64,000 nucleotides of DNA from Rubripirellula sp. (GTDB lineage Bacteria > Planctomycetota > Planctomycetia > Pirellulales > Pirellulaceae), in NCBI GenBank assembly GCA_028823035.1, contig JAPKCI010000003.1:61928-125927 (forward strand), read 5' to 3'. This document shows positions 16,442-25,721 of this stretch, piece after piece. The notes beneath the pieces are model-generated. The model ran no database searches, was not told the origin of the DNA, and saw nothing but the letters and a program-made list of their open reading frames with translations. The first letter of the stretch is position 1. Each line of letters opens with the position of its first letter. Both the position numbers and the translations under genes were made by a program.

Positions 16442-17967
16442 TAATTTGTTACCGTCGACGCTGCGTTTGCATTACCCGTTGCCAGTTGCATGATGGACTC
16501 TTCCGACAAGTCGGCCCTCTGGATCTCACCCGTAATGCGTCCTTCGTGCATCACAATTGCGCGATCACTCATCCCCATAATTTCTTCCATCTCACTGGAA
16601 ACAAACAGAACCGCTAAGCCCTCTTTTGCCAGCGTTTCCATCAAATGATAAATTTCCTGTTTGGCACCCACATCGATCCCGCGAGTTGGCTCATCGAGCA
16701 GCAAGATTTTCGGCTTCATTGAAAGCCATTTACCCAACACAACTTTCTGCTGATTGCCTCCAGAAAGGAATCGTGTAATCTGCGCATCGTTGGGTGTTTT
16801 GATCCGTAGATCGCGAACCATTTGAGTGGCATCCCGAATCTCTGTTGCACGATTGAGGAATCCACCGGCAAGTCGATTGCGAGACAAGGCAGCGAGACTA
16901 ATGTTGTGTCGCACACTCATATCGATGACTAATCCATTCAGTTTGCGATCCTCAGGAACCAGTGCAATTCCAGCGTTGATAGCTGCCAAAGGTGATTTCA
17001 ATTCAATCTGTTGACCCTCGACGATGACCTTTCCAGCGACGGGATGCTCGATTCCGAAAAGCGTTTGCAACATCTCAGTGCGTCCCGCTCCCACAAGCCC
17101 CGACACTCCGACAATTTCTCCTTCGCGAATCGAAAACGTGAGTTCATGCTCAGGCCAAGTAGCCGTGCGGAGTGATTCAACTGACAACACCACATCGCCG
17201 ACGGGCACCTGTTTCCGAGCATAAAACTGCGAGATATCACGTCCAACCATCATCCGCACCATATTGTCGTGGCTGATTTCACCGCTACTCAGCATGCCAG
17301 CATTCTTGCCGTCACGCAGGACGACCACGCGATCGGCCAAAGCCCGCACCTCACCCAACCGGTGCGAGATATAAATGATACTGACCCCACGTTGGCGAAG
17401 CTCCTGTACCACTACAAACAGTCGCTCTGCCTCGGCACTTGACAAACTGGACGTCGGCTCGTCCATGATCAGCACCCTGGCGCCAACCGACATCGCCTTT
17501 GCGATTTCGACCATTTGCCGCTGTCCGATTGACAACTCGCTCAATGGGGTCGTCGGTTCAACCTGCAATCCGATTTGCGAAAGAACCTGCTTGGCATCCG
17601 CATTGAGTCGTTGACGGTCAATGAAGCCGAACCGACTGGGTTCGCGGCCCAGATATATGTTCTCTCCAACCTGGAGGTTCTCAGCGAGATTCAATTCCTG
17701 ATGAATCAAGGCAACTCCACAGTCCAGAGATACCTTGACCGAACTTAGCTGCACAGACTTGCCCTCGATCAGAATTTGCCCACTATCAGGCAACTGCACC
17801 CCTGCGAGGATCTTCATCAACGTACTTTTTCCAGCGCCATTTTCACCAATCACGGCAAGCACTTCTGCATGCTGGACCGTCAAGTCGACATCATGCAGCG
17901 CTCGGACACCCGGAAACTGCTTCCCGACTTTACGAACCTCAAGAAGTGGCGTATCGGCCTCAGCCAT
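16441..17967 (-). CDS. Sugar ABC transporter ATPase, duplicated domains (RbsA/XylG/MglA type)
   Basis: Energising subunit of the sugar importer, with two fused ATPase domains as is typical of the CUT2 family. Domain 1 has Walker A GENGAGKST, signature LSIGQRQMVEIAKAM and Walker B LIMDEPTSSLS. Domain 2 has a degenerate Walker A GLVGAGRTEM, signature LSGGNQQKVVLGKWL and Walker B LLLDEPTRGIDVGAK. The degenerate P-loop of the second half is normal in this family. The length of 508 residues is standard. It ends overlapping the permease start and lies about 40 nt after the receptor gene, giving the order receptor-ATPase-permease in one leftward operon. Confidence 0.95.
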   Translation of the reverse strand: MAEADTPLLEVRKVGKQFPGVRALHDVDLTVQHAEVLAVIGENGAGKSTLMKILAGVQLPDSGQILIEGKSVQLSSVKVSLDCGVALIHQELNLAENLQVGENIYLGREPSRFGFIDRQRLNADAKQVLSQIGLQVEPTTPLSELSIGQRQMVEIAKAMSVGARVLIMDEPTSSLSSAEAERLFVVVQELRQRGVSIIYISHRLGEVRALADRVVVLRDGKNAGMLSSGEISHDNMVRMMVGRDISQFYARKQVPVGDVVLSVESLRTATWPEHELTFSIREGEIVGVSGLVGAGRTEMLQTLFGIEHPVAGKVIVEGQQIELKSPLAAINAGIALVPEDRKLNGLVIDMSVRHNISLAALSRNRLAGGFLNRATEIRDATQMVRDLRIKTPNDAQITRFLSGGNQQKVVLGKWLSMKPKILLLDEPTRGIDVGAKQEIYHLMETLAKEGLAVLFVSSEMEEIMGMSDRAIVMHEGRITGEIQRADLSEESIMQLATGNANAASTVTN

Positions 17968-18009
17968 GGGAACGCCGCAATGTGTTAGAAGATGATCTAA
18001 GCAAGAGGT

Positions 18010-19089
18010 TTACAGTCCTTTCTTTGCTTTCAGATCGGCCCAAAACTCATCAACGTTCTCTTTCGTGATTGCCCGAGGTGGGATATCCAGATACTTGCTC
18101 TCCGGAATTGCTCCCTGGTCGCCATTGAGCAATGCGGTCAGCACACGCACCGATTCATAACCGTATGCGTACGGATTCTGCACAATCGTTCCAGTGCAGG
18201 TCCCATCCTTGATCGCCTGCAGGGTGATGTCATTCTCATCGAATCCAATGAGTTTTACTTTGCCAAGCTTATCGGCCTTTTCCAATGCCTTGTGGCAAGC
18301 AGGTGGGTTGTATTCAAAAAGCCCCACCATCGCGTTGATGTCCGGATAGGTATTCAGTGAGTCTTCCGCTTTAGCTTGTGCAACCTCAGGTTTCCCCTGA
18401 TCGGTGATGGTTCCCAAAATGGTGTACTTGTCACCACTAATTTCACCGTCAACCGGGTCCCATGAATTTGTTTGGGTTCGATAATAATCCATGTCTCGGT
18501 CGCGTCCCAACAACACATCAATCACACCCTGTCGCCGAAACTTGCTGTTATCCTGCTCAAGCCGTCCAATGAAGAGCATTACTTTTCCACCATCGGGCAA
18601 TGCCTGCTTGATCAATTCACCACATGCACGTCCGGCTGCATAATTATCCATCCCGATGTACATCAAGCGATCGGCGGCAGGGGCATCAGAATCATGTGTA
18701 ATCAAGGGAACTTTGGCAGCGATTGAATTAAGCCAATCAACCTGATTGTCTGCATCGATCGGGCTAATGGCGATGGCCTTTACACCTGCGGTCAGCAAAT
18801 CTTCCACGATCCGCTTCTGCTCGACAGCCGTTGCCTGCGAAGGCATGCGAACTTCAACATCGACATCGAAGTCTTTCTCAGCATCATTACACCCGGCCTC
18901 GGAAATCTTCCAGAAGTCCGCGATTTGGTTGGTGACAAAGGCAACACTTTGGGTTTTGCCGCTACCATCGGATTGCGTCCCGGTGGCAGTTCCGGAATCC
19001 TGAATCACTCGCAGTTCACTATCAGAAGACTTGTTGCATCCAATGAAAGCGGTAGCCAGAAGCATAGTTAGGAAGCAGAAGCGTTTCAT
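18010..19089 (-). CDS. Sugar ABC transporter substrate-binding lipoprotein (RbsB type)
   Basis: Receptor for the CUT2-type sugar importer. The lipoprotein signal MKRFCFLTMLLATAFIGC is followed by a Ser/Gly/Thr-rich linker. The mature domain starts SVAFVTNQIADFWKISEAG and continues with the LacI/RbsB-type fold: RIVEDLLTAGVKAIAISPID, VPLITHDSDAPAADRLMYIG, MVGLFEYNPPA, GFDENDITLQAIKDGTCTGT and IVQNPYAYGYESV. The length of 359 residues is normal. It is the first gene of the leftward operon, with promoter expected in 19090-19429. The ligand cannot be read from sequence; ribose, xylose or another monosaccharide are the family's usual substrates. Confidence 0.93.
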   Translation of the reverse strand: MKRFCFLTMLLATAFIGCNKSSDSELRVIQDSGTATGTQSDGSGKTQSVAFVTNQIADFWKISEAGCNDAEKDFDVDVEVRMPSQATAVEQKRIVEDLLTAGVKAIAISPIDADNQVDWLNSIAAKVPLITHDSDAPAADRLMYIGMDNYAAGRACGELIKQALPDGGKVMLFIGRLEQDNSKFRRQGVIDVLLGRDRDMDYYRTQTNSWDPVDGEISGDKYTILGTITDQGKPEVAQAKAEDSLNTYPDINAMVGLFEYNPPACHKALEKADKLGKVKLIGFDENDITLQAIKDGTCTGTIVQNPYAYGYESVRVLTALLNGDQGAIPESKYLDIPPRAITKENVDEFWADLKAKKGL

Positions 19090-19429
19090 GTCAAAACTCG
19101 ATAGTGGGGTATTTCAAACGAGCAGGAATTATCAGACCGAACGGCCACAGATTTTAGCCTCCAAATTTTCGCCAAACAACAGCCAAGCCGCTGCAGGAGG
19201 CAATTCTGGACATACTAAGGTCCAATCGTCCTGTGCTCGAGTCGACAGCCATGTTCAGCAATTTACCTCCAAATTGGCCGACATTCGGGCATCTTGCCTC
19301 GCACCTCGAGTTCACCGCAAACGGTGGTTCAGCACAGGCTGATTTTCATGTCGATTTCTGACTATTGGGTTGATGCGACCAGATTTATTCCGCGTAGTGC
19401 AAAAGAGGGCAGCACGCTACACTGCCTGC
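19090..19429. promoter_or_regulatory. Divergent promoter region, sugar receptor and helicase
   Basis: A spacer of about 340 nt between divergent starts. It must contain promoters for the leftward sugar ABC operon and the rightward helicase gene. No clear operator palindrome, riboswitch or small gene was seen. Confidence 0.4.
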
Positions 19430-20677
19430 ATGAATCAAACAGCCGAAACCATTGTCGAGTCTTTTGATGAGCTCGATCTCTCACCCGTGATGCGACGGGC
19501 CCTGCAAAAGGCGGGGTTTAGTACGCCTTCCCCCATCCAATCGGAATTAATTCCTGTGGCCATGGCGGGGGATGATGTCATTGGACAAGCTCGAACCGGC
19601 ACAGGGAAAACGGCTGCCTTTGCGATTCCAATCCTTGAGCAACTCGATTCACTAGAAGACTGCCAGGACCCTCAGGCCATCATCATCGTCCCCACCCGGG
19701 AACTTGCCGACCAGGTCGGTCGCGAAACGCAACGACTGGCATGGGGCGTCGATACCGAGGTCGCGGTTCTGGCTGGTGGTAAAAACATCAATGGACAACT
19801 GCGACAACTCGAAAACGGTGTTCAGATCGTTGTTGGCACACCTGGACGCTTGCATGACCATTTGCAACGCAAGTCGCTGAGAACCAACAGTGTCTGGTGT
19901 ATTGTTCTGGACGAGGCTGACCGGATGCTGGACATCGGTTTCCGCCCACAAATTGAGCGAATCCTGCGGAAGTGTCCGCGTGATCGCCAGACACTGCTGC
20001 TGTCAGCAACACTGCCACCCACAGTTCGTCGTCTGGCAGAGTCCTACATGGTGAATCCCAGCGTGATCGACTGCTGCCATAATGAAATGGCCGTCGAAAC
20101 GATCGAACAACGATATTTCACGGTCGCACATGACCGCAAATCCACTCTACTCGATCACTTGCTGAAACGCGAAAATCCTGAACAGGCCATTGTGTTTTGT
20201 CGAACCAAGCGGGGTACCGATCGCTTGTACCGCCAAATCAGCCATACCCATGATTCTTGTGGCAGCATGCACGGAGACATGCAGCAACGTGAGCGGGATC
20301 GTGTGCTGCAAAGTTTGCGAGACCGAAAACTCAAGATCCTCTTTGCAACAGATGTCGTCGGCCGCGGGATCGACATCACCACCATCTCTCACATCATCAA
20401 TTACGACGTGCCTCAAGATTGCGATGACTATGTACATCGCGTTGGCCGAACCGGTCGTATGGGACGAGAGGGCATCGCGTATACCTTCATCGTTCCCGGG
20501 GAAGGTGAGATTCTGACAAGCATCGAACGCCGCATCAACAAAGAACTCAAACGAGATTCCATTGACGGCTTCGAAGCAGTTCCTCCGCCCCCCAAAGCCC
20601 CAGAGCCAGCGGATGTCGAAACTCCTGCCCGCAAGCGACTCAACCCCATGCACCGAAAAGTAAAACGACGACGCTAG
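19430..20677 (+). CDS. DEAD-box ATP-dependent RNA helicase
   Basis: RNA helicase that unwinds short RNA duplexes, typically in ribosome assembly or RNA decay. Motifs in order: Q motif around FSTPSPIQ, motif I ARTGTGKTAAF, Ia PTRELADQV, GG, Ib VGTPGR, II VLDEADRMLD, III LLSATLP, IV IVFCRTK, V ATDVVGRGIDI and VI HRVGRTGRMG. A basic tail follows (PARKRLNPMHRKVKRRR), as in RhlE-like helicases. The ORF track starts at 19370 with extra residues before any conserved sequence; the ATG at 19430 (MNQTAETIV) is nearer the conserved FDELDLSP and is preferred, although no SD supports either. It is transcribed alone, away from the sugar importer. Confidence 0.93.
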   Translation: MNQTAETIVESFDELDLSPVMRRALQKAGFSTPSPIQSELIPVAMAGDDVIGQARTGTGKTAAFAIPILEQLDSLEDCQDPQAIIIVPTRELADQVGRETQRLAWGVDTEVAVLAGGKNINGQLRQLENGVQIVVGTPGRLHDHLQRKSLRTNSVWCIVLDEADRMLDIGFRPQIERILRKCPRDRQTLLLSATLPPTVRRLAESYMVNPSVIDCCHNEMAVETIEQRYFTVAHDRKSTLLDHLLKRENPEQAIVFCRTKRGTDRLYRQISHTHDSCGSMHGDMQQRERDRVLQSLRDRKLKILFATDVVGRGIDITTISHIINYDVPQDCDDYVHRVGRTGRMGREGIAYTFIVPGEGEILTSIERRINKELKRDSIDGFEAVPPPPKAPEPADVETPARKRLNPMHRKVKRRR

Positions 20678-20698
20678 GCTTGCGTCATGTTTTTCATT

Positions 20699-20770
20699 TG
20701 TGGATGGCTGTGCGTTGAACGCTGTGGATGGCTGTGCGTTGAACGCTGTGGATGGCTGTGCGTTGAACGC
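20699..20770. repeat. Three perfect tandem 24-nt units downstream of the helicase gene
   Basis: Units beginning TGTGGATGGCTGTGCG repeat exactly at 20699, 20723 and 20747. They are followed by a second small duplication (GGGTTGATAGA-type, at about 20774-20800). They start 21 nt after the helicase stop and end about 60 nt before the dehydratase start. There are no spacers, so this is not CRISPR. Confidence 0.95.
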
Positions 20771-20833
20771 TGTGGGTTGATAGACTTGGGTTGATAGATT
20801 TAGGTTACCTTTCGGTATCCCTTCCTCGACCTC

Positions 20834-22837
20834 ATGACCCACCAGGCTCGCTGTCCCATCAGTGAGGCTCAGAAAGCCGTTGCTTCCATGCAAAACTTTT
20901 TCTCTATCCCTGACGTCGATACACTTCGTACCCATGCTGAAGGTCCAAGTGGCAAATTGCCATTGAGCGATGAGATCCTCCGTCACTGGAGCAGCGGAGA
21001 TTTGTTCGGCCTGACGCAGAGTGTAGGCATGGGCTTTGATCCACGCCGAGTACTCGGCGATCAGTACCTGATCCTCAGTACACAAGGTGGAGTCCGAAAC
21101 CCCGATGGATCCCCGGTCGCATTGGGATACCACACAGGTCACTGGGAAATCGGACTATTGGTGCAAGCGACAGCAGAGCAGATAACGGAACACGAAGGTG
21201 TTCCTTTCGCCGCGTTTGTCAGTGATCCCTGCGATGGTCGCAGCCAGGGAACCCACGGAATGTTTGATTCGCTACCGTATCGCAATGACGCCGCAATCGT
21301 CATGCGACGACTGATTCGATCGCTCCCACAACGAAAGGGCGTGATTGGCATTGCGACCTGCGACAAGGGCATGCCCGCCATGATGATGGCGATGGCAGGC
21401 TGCGGTCATCTGGCAAATGTGCTGGTGCCAGGCGGAGTTACCTTACCGCCCACCGTCGGGGAAGACGCCGGTAAAGTGCAAACCATTGGTGCACGTTACA
21501 GCCGCGGGGAGATGTCCCTCGAAGAAGCTTCCCTGGAAGGTTGCCGTGCTTGTGGAACCCCCGGTGGTGGATGCCAGTTTCTGGGAACTGCAGCAACCAG
21601 CCAAGTCGTTGCAGAAGCATTAGGGATGACCGTTCCGCATGCGGCGCTCGCGCCGAGCGGGCAACCTATCTGGACACAACTGGCCAGAGACTCAGCCGAT
21701 GCCGCTCGTGAAATGGTTGCTCGCAGTGAAACACTCAGCGACATTCTGACCAAGGATGCTTTCTTCAACGCGATGCTGATCCACGCTGCTGTAGGTGGCA
21801 GCACCAATCTGCTGCTGCATATTCCCGCGATCGCAGCAGCCGCAGGAATTGAACGCCCCAACGCGTCAGCATTTCGCGAAATCAACCAACTAGTGCCTCG
21901 CTTTGTGGATTGCCTTCCCAACGGCCCCGTCGGACACCCGACGGTCCGATTGTTTTTGGCCGGTGGCGTCCCTGAAGTGGCGTGGCATCTGCGTGAACTG
22001 GGGCTACTTAAAGCAGATGCCAGAACCGTCAGTGGGATGACATGGAACGAACTTCTGGATCAGTGGCACGATTGTGATCGGCGGCAGATCTGCCGCGATC
22101 ACCTCAGAGCAGTCGATGGCGTCGAACCGGAAGATGTCATTCTCCCGCCACAAAAAGCAAAGCGTCTCGGCCTGACAAGCACCGTCTGCTTTCCAGTGGG
22201 TAACCTTTGCCCCGAAGGGTCCGTAATCAAGGCAACTGCCATCGACCCAACAGTGGTCGACGAAGACGGCGTCTATCGAAAACGGGGACCCGCTCGTGTA
22301 TTCACCTCAGAACGCGATGCGATCAAGGCAATCAAGGGCCAGACAGACAAAAGCATCCAGGCCGGTGATGTGATCGTTCTGATTGGTCGGGGCCCCATTG
22401 GCAGTGGGATGGAGGAAACGTACCAAATCACCTCAGCCCTGAAGTATTTGTCATTCGGAAAAGAGGTCGCCCTGCTCACCGACGCCCGATTTTCGGGAGT
22501 CAGCACCGGCGCTTGTATCGGTCACGTAGGGCCCGAGGCATTGGCTGGCGGCCCCATCGCCAAAGTCCGCGATGGAGACATGATCGACATCGAGATCAAT
22601 CGAGAAACACTCGAGGGTCATGTCAACTTCGTCCTTGAGGATTCAAACACGAACCAATCAGCTGATCAGGTGTTGTCGGATCGATCTCCCCACCCCAAAC
22701 TGCAAGTCGACCCTGACATGCCGGACGACACCCGTCTTTGGGCGGCGTTGCAACAAGCGAGCGGAGGGACTTGGGGCGGCTGTGTATACGATGTTGACCA
22801 GATTATCAGCAAACTCGGTGGTTTCGAATCCAACTGA
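20834..22837 (+). CDS. yjhG: YjhG/YagF-family dehydratase (D-xylonate dehydratase type)
   Basis: Fe-S-dependent sugar-acid dehydratase of the IlvD/Edd superfamily, predicted to turn an aldonate such as D-xylonate into a 2-keto-3-deoxy acid. It matches the YjhG/YagF subgroup along its length: [14 protein letters not shown], then [51 protein letters not shown] and [20 protein letters not shown], and near the end [20 protein letters not shown] and [19 protein letters not shown]. The conserved cysteines expected for cluster ligation are present. The length of 667 residues fits this subgroup (about 655) rather than IlvD (about 560-615). The nearby sugar importer and aldolase fit pentose or sugar-acid use, although each is a separate unit. 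Confidence 0.88.
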   Translation: MTHQARCPISEAQKAVASMQNFFSIPDVDTLRTHAEGPSGKLPLSDEILRHWSSGDLFGLTQSVGMGFDPRRVLGDQYLILSTQGGVRNPDGSPVALGYHTGHWEIGLLVQATAEQITEHEGVPFAAFVSDPCDGRSQGTHGMFDSLPYRNDAAIVMRRLIRSLPQRKGVIGIATCDKGMPAMMMAMAGCGHLANVLVPGGVTLPPTVGEDAGKVQTIGARYSRGEMSLEEASLEGCRACGTPGGGCQFLGTAATSQVVAEALGMTVPHAALAPSGQPIWTQLARDSADAAREMVARSETLSDILTKDAFFNAMLIHAAVGGSTNLLLHIPAIAAAAGIERPNASAFREINQLVPRFVDCLPNGPVGHPTVRLFLAGGVPEVAWHLRELGLLKADARTVSGMTWNELLDQWHDCDRRQICRDHLRAVDGVEPEDVILPPQKAKRLGLTSTVCFPVGNLCPEGSVIKATAIDPTVVDEDGVYRKRGPARVFTSERDAIKAIKGQTDKSIQAGDVIVLIGRGPIGSGMEETYQITSALKYLSFGKEVALLTDARFSGVSTGACIGHVGPEALAGGPIAKVRDGDMIDIEINRETLEGHVNFVLEDSNTNQSADQVLSDRSPHPKLQVDPDMPDDTRLWAALQQASGGTWGGCVYDVDQIISKLGGFESN

Positions 22838-23163
22838 CAGGCCCAGTGCCACCCGGATACCCATCGCCGGACCAGAATGATCCGAATCTCCTGCATCCTC
22901 GGCTGAAAACGCGGCTGTCCAGAGCCGAAATGCATGAATAGCCCCGCGGCATGCCAGCCCACATCATCCGTAGCGATGGGGCCCCGCGGCTACGAGCCTC
23001 TGCAGGTTCAGGAGGACCAAAAGGCTAACTCTAACGCCTCAAAGATCGTTTAGTGGAGCCGATTCGCCCGCCAACAGCTGACACCTTGCGACTTTGACGG
23101 AGGCCGCGATAATCAATTTTGCTCATATCGAAAATCATCCCCCTGTCTCGTAGGTTATCAGTC
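22838..23163. other. Intergenic region with inverted repeat, no gene seen
   Basis: A spacer of 326 nt before the aldolase. It contains a GC-rich palindromic stretch around 22969-22994 (CGTAGC...GCTACG enclosing GGGGCCCC) and a second GCCCCGCGG copy at about 22941. No T-run follows, so this is not a standard terminator. It may be a dispersed intergenic repeat. The aldolase promoter should lie downstream of it. Confidence 0.4.
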
Positions 23164-24186
23164 ATGGCTTTGGTTCCTCTTCGCGTCGTCCTCGATCACG
23201 CAGCCGAGAATGATTACGGCGTCGCCGCTTTCAACGTCAACAACATGGAGCAGATCCAGGCGATCATGGAGGCAGCCGAGGAAACTGATTCGCCTGTGAT
23301 TATTCAGGCTTCGCGTGGCGCTCGATCTTACTCACAGGATGCGTACCTGCGCCACCTGATGGTGGCAGCAACGGAACTGTATCCCCACATTCCAATTGTG
23401 ATGCATCAGGACCACGGCAACAGTCCATCGACATGCCAGTCCGCCATCGACAATGGATTCACAAGTGTGATGATGGACGGATCACTCGAAGAGGATGGCA
23501 AGACACCGGCCGAATTCGATTACAACGTCCGCGTGACCGCCGAAGTGGTCAAAATAGCACACGCACAGGGCGTAAGCGTCGAGGGCGAACTCGGTTGTCT
23601 TGGTTCCCTGGAATCAGGAGAAGGCGAGCAGGAAGATGGTCACGGAGCCGTGGGTGAATTGAGCCGCGAACAGCTCTTGACCGATCCTGACGAAGCAGCC
23701 CGCTTCGTAGAAGAAACAGGTGTCGACGCTTTGGCCGTTGCCATTGGGACCAGTCATGGTGCTTACAAGTTTTCCAGCAAGCCCACCGGTGAGGTGCTGG
23801 ATATGACTCGAATCGAAGAGATTCACGCAAAGTTGCCCAATACTCACCTCGTGATGCATGGCAGCAGCAGTGTTCCCCAGGATCTGCAGGACATCATCAA
23901 TCAATACGGTGGTCAAATGAAGCAGACTTATGGCGTGCCCGTCGAAGAGATCCAACGTGGGATCAAGAGTGGTGTCCGCAAGATCAACGTTGATACTGAC
24001 TGCCGGATGGCCATTACAGGTGCAATTCGCAAGGTCCTTCAGGAAGACCCATCCGCGTTCGACCCAAGGGCTTACCTGAAACCGGCACGCACCGCAATGA
24101 AAAATGTTTGCGTCGCCCGGATGACCGCTTTTGGTCAGGCTGGCAATGGTGCCAAACTTCGCGAAACGCTCAACGCTACCGCGTAG
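23164..24186 (+). CDS. fba: Fructose-bisphosphate aldolase, class II
   Basis: Zinc-dependent aldolase that interconverts fructose 1,6-bisphosphate with glyceraldehyde 3-phosphate and dihydroxyacetone phosphate. The motifs are [20 protein letters not shown], the zinc site [29 protein letters not shown], then [25 protein letters not shown] and VMHGSSSVP. The C-terminal part has [18 protein letters not shown] and a conserved-type RAYLKPAR. The length of 340 residues fits the CbbA-type subgroup. The ATG at 23164 ([13 protein letters not shown]) is chosen over the ORF-track start (23119), because the extra 15 residues are not family-like. It serves glycolysis/gluconeogenesis in the cytoplasm. Confidence 0.95.
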   Translation: MALVPLRVVLDHAAENDYGVAAFNVNNMEQIQAIMEAAEETDSPVIIQASRGARSYSQDAYLRHLMVAATELYPHIPIVMHQDHGNSPSTCQSAIDNGFTSVMMDGSLEEDGKTPAEFDYNVRVTAEVVKIAHAQGVSVEGELGCLGSLESGEGEQEDGHGAVGELSREQLLTDPDEAARFVEETGVDALAVAIGTSHGAYKFSSKPTGEVLDMTRIEEIHAKLPNTHLVMHGSSSVPQDLQDIINQYGGQMKQTYGVPVEEIQRGIKSGVRKINVDTDCRMAITGAIRKVLQEDPSAFDPRAYLKPARTAMKNVCVARMTAFGQAGNGAKLRETLNATA

Positions 24187-24245
24187 TTCCCGCAGGGATG
24201 ATGATAGGCCGGCACTGAACCCCAGTATGGATGATTCACTGACCT

Positions 24246-25721
24246 GTGTCCTGGAAATCACTCTACGAAGCATTCACGCATCAGGCCTGCTCAAGGCCTG
24301 ATGCTACTGCTCTTCTGCTGACTTCTTCAGACAGCACCGAACGCAAATGCTCTTGGCGTTCACTAGCAGCAGTCGTCGACTCAACCGTCAGTCGCCTTCA
24401 GCGTCAATTCGCTGGCGGAAAAATCTACCCACGATGCTTGGGACATGCAAGCAACAACAGCGACGTGGACATTGTGATCGCGCTTGCCTCGATGGCACTT
24501 GGCACAACTGAGGCTCCCTTGGACCAGCGACTTGGGGCCGCCGAAATTGCGAGACGATGGAATCGTATTGGCGGACATTGGATTGATAAGGCGGCCAAAC
24601 AGCAAATCAATTCTGAACTCGCAATAGCTTCCAGTCTGCTGCCAAGTGCCACGCCAGAACTCACACCTGCCGACACAACTGGCATCAAAACCGGCAACCC
24701 AACAGAACAACAGGCATCATTAATTCTATGGACCAGTGGCACTACCAGACGACCGGAAGGTGTGCGTCTGTCGCAGCATAGCCTGCTTGCCAATGCAGCA
24801 GCCAAACTAAAAGCCGTTCCGCAAAATCAAACTGATATCCGTTTAATCGTTTTGCCACTATCCCATGCCTATGCTCGAACCTGTGACTTCGGTACCTGGC
24901 TATTGAGTGGATGTACCCTCGCGTTGAGCCTTGGATATCGAAATATGATTGAAAGGCTGCCTCATCTGAGACCTGACTTGATCAACACTGTCCCGGCAAT
25001 GTCCTATCGGATGCTCGAAGAACAGCCCAATGGATTGGAAAACTTACGACTCCTGGGTTGCGGTGGAGCCCCGCTCAGGACCAATGCCTTCTCAGAATGG
25101 AGCCAACGTGGTGTCACCGTGATTCAGGGCTATGGACTGACTGAGACAGGTCCCGTCATCTGCAGCGCGACACCGGACGACGCAACACCGGGCTTGGTAG
25201 GTACTCCCGTCGATGGTTGGGAAACCAGAATCGAGAATGGACAATTATTTGTCCGTGGTCCGCATACGATGCTTGGCTACCTTGACCATCAAGAAGAGAC
25301 GCAAAAACGCATAACAGAAAACGGTTGGCTTGCGACCGGTGATGCCGTGCAACAGGACGCTACAACCAACCAGTTGCGAGTGCTGGGGCGGATCGATGAT
25401 GTCATCGTGTTGGAATCCGGGGTGAAGATTTTCCCCTCCGTCATCGAGCTCGAAGTCGAACGGATCGATGGTGTAGCACACGCATTACTACACCGTCGAG
25501 GCAGCGTACAACTGTGGTTGGACTTGGACGAGGGTGCGAACCTTGAATCGGTTCAGCCTGCGATTTTGAAAACTTTGGAATGCCAACTCGTTCCCATGAA
25601 TTGCACGATTCATTGCTTTGAGCCAAGGTTGTCTTTTACTGCGAGAGAACTAACCGACAAGGGCACAATACGACGTGGTCAAATCATCCAACAGCGGTTT
25701 ACTAATCACGCAGGATCATAG
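24246..25721 (+). CDS. AMP-dependent acyl/aryl adenylating enzyme (ANL superfamily)
   Basis: Predicted acyl-CoA synthetase or adenylate-forming ligase. The phosphate-binding loop is LILWTSGTTRRPEGV (A3), then LPLSHAYAR (A4 region), QGYGLTETGPVI (A5), NGWLATGDAV (A7) and GRIDDVIVLESGVKIFP (A8). The end has DKGTIRRGQI where the catalytic lysine of A10 sits. At 491 residues it is slightly short, with a reduced N-terminal subdomain. The start codon is GTG, 59 nt after the aldolase stop. The substrate cannot be assigned; fatty, aromatic or O-succinylbenzoate-like acids are options. It ends overlapping the convergent tatC gene by 16 nt. Confidence 0.85.
   Translation: MSWKSLYEAFTHQACSRPDATALLLTSSDSTERKCSWRSLAAVVDSTVSRLQRQFAGGKIYPRCLGHASNNSDVDIVIALASMALGTTEAPLDQRLGAAEIARRWNRIGGHWIDKAAKQQINSELAIASSLLPSATPELTPADTTGIKTGNPTEQQASLILWTSGTTRRPEGVRLSQHSLLANAAAKLKAVPQNQTDIRLIVLPLSHAYARTCDFGTWLLSGCTLALSLGYRNMIERLPHLRPDLINTVPAMSYRMLEEQPNGLENLRLLGCGGAPLRTNAFSEWSQRGVTVIQGYGLTETGPVICSATPDDATPGLVGTPVDGWETRIENGQLFVRGPHTMLGYLDHQEETQKRITENGWLATGDAVQQDATTNQLRVLGRIDDVIVLESGVKIFPSVIELEVERIDGVAHALLHRRGSVQLWLDLDEGANLESVQPAILKTLECQLVPMNCTIHCFEPRLSFTARELTDKGTIRRGQIIQQRFTNHAGS

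Noticed and set aside
20699-20770. 24-nt repeats considered as a CRISPR array
   Set aside because: Units are directly adjacent with no unique spacers, and no cas genes are nearby. The same holds for the 11-, 15- and 18-nt arrays.
20147-21142. 331-codon minus-strand ORF across helicase and dehydratase genes
   Set aside because: It lies opposite two clear genes, and its QPSTAFNA repeats come from the 24-nt DNA repeat. It is a shadow ORF.
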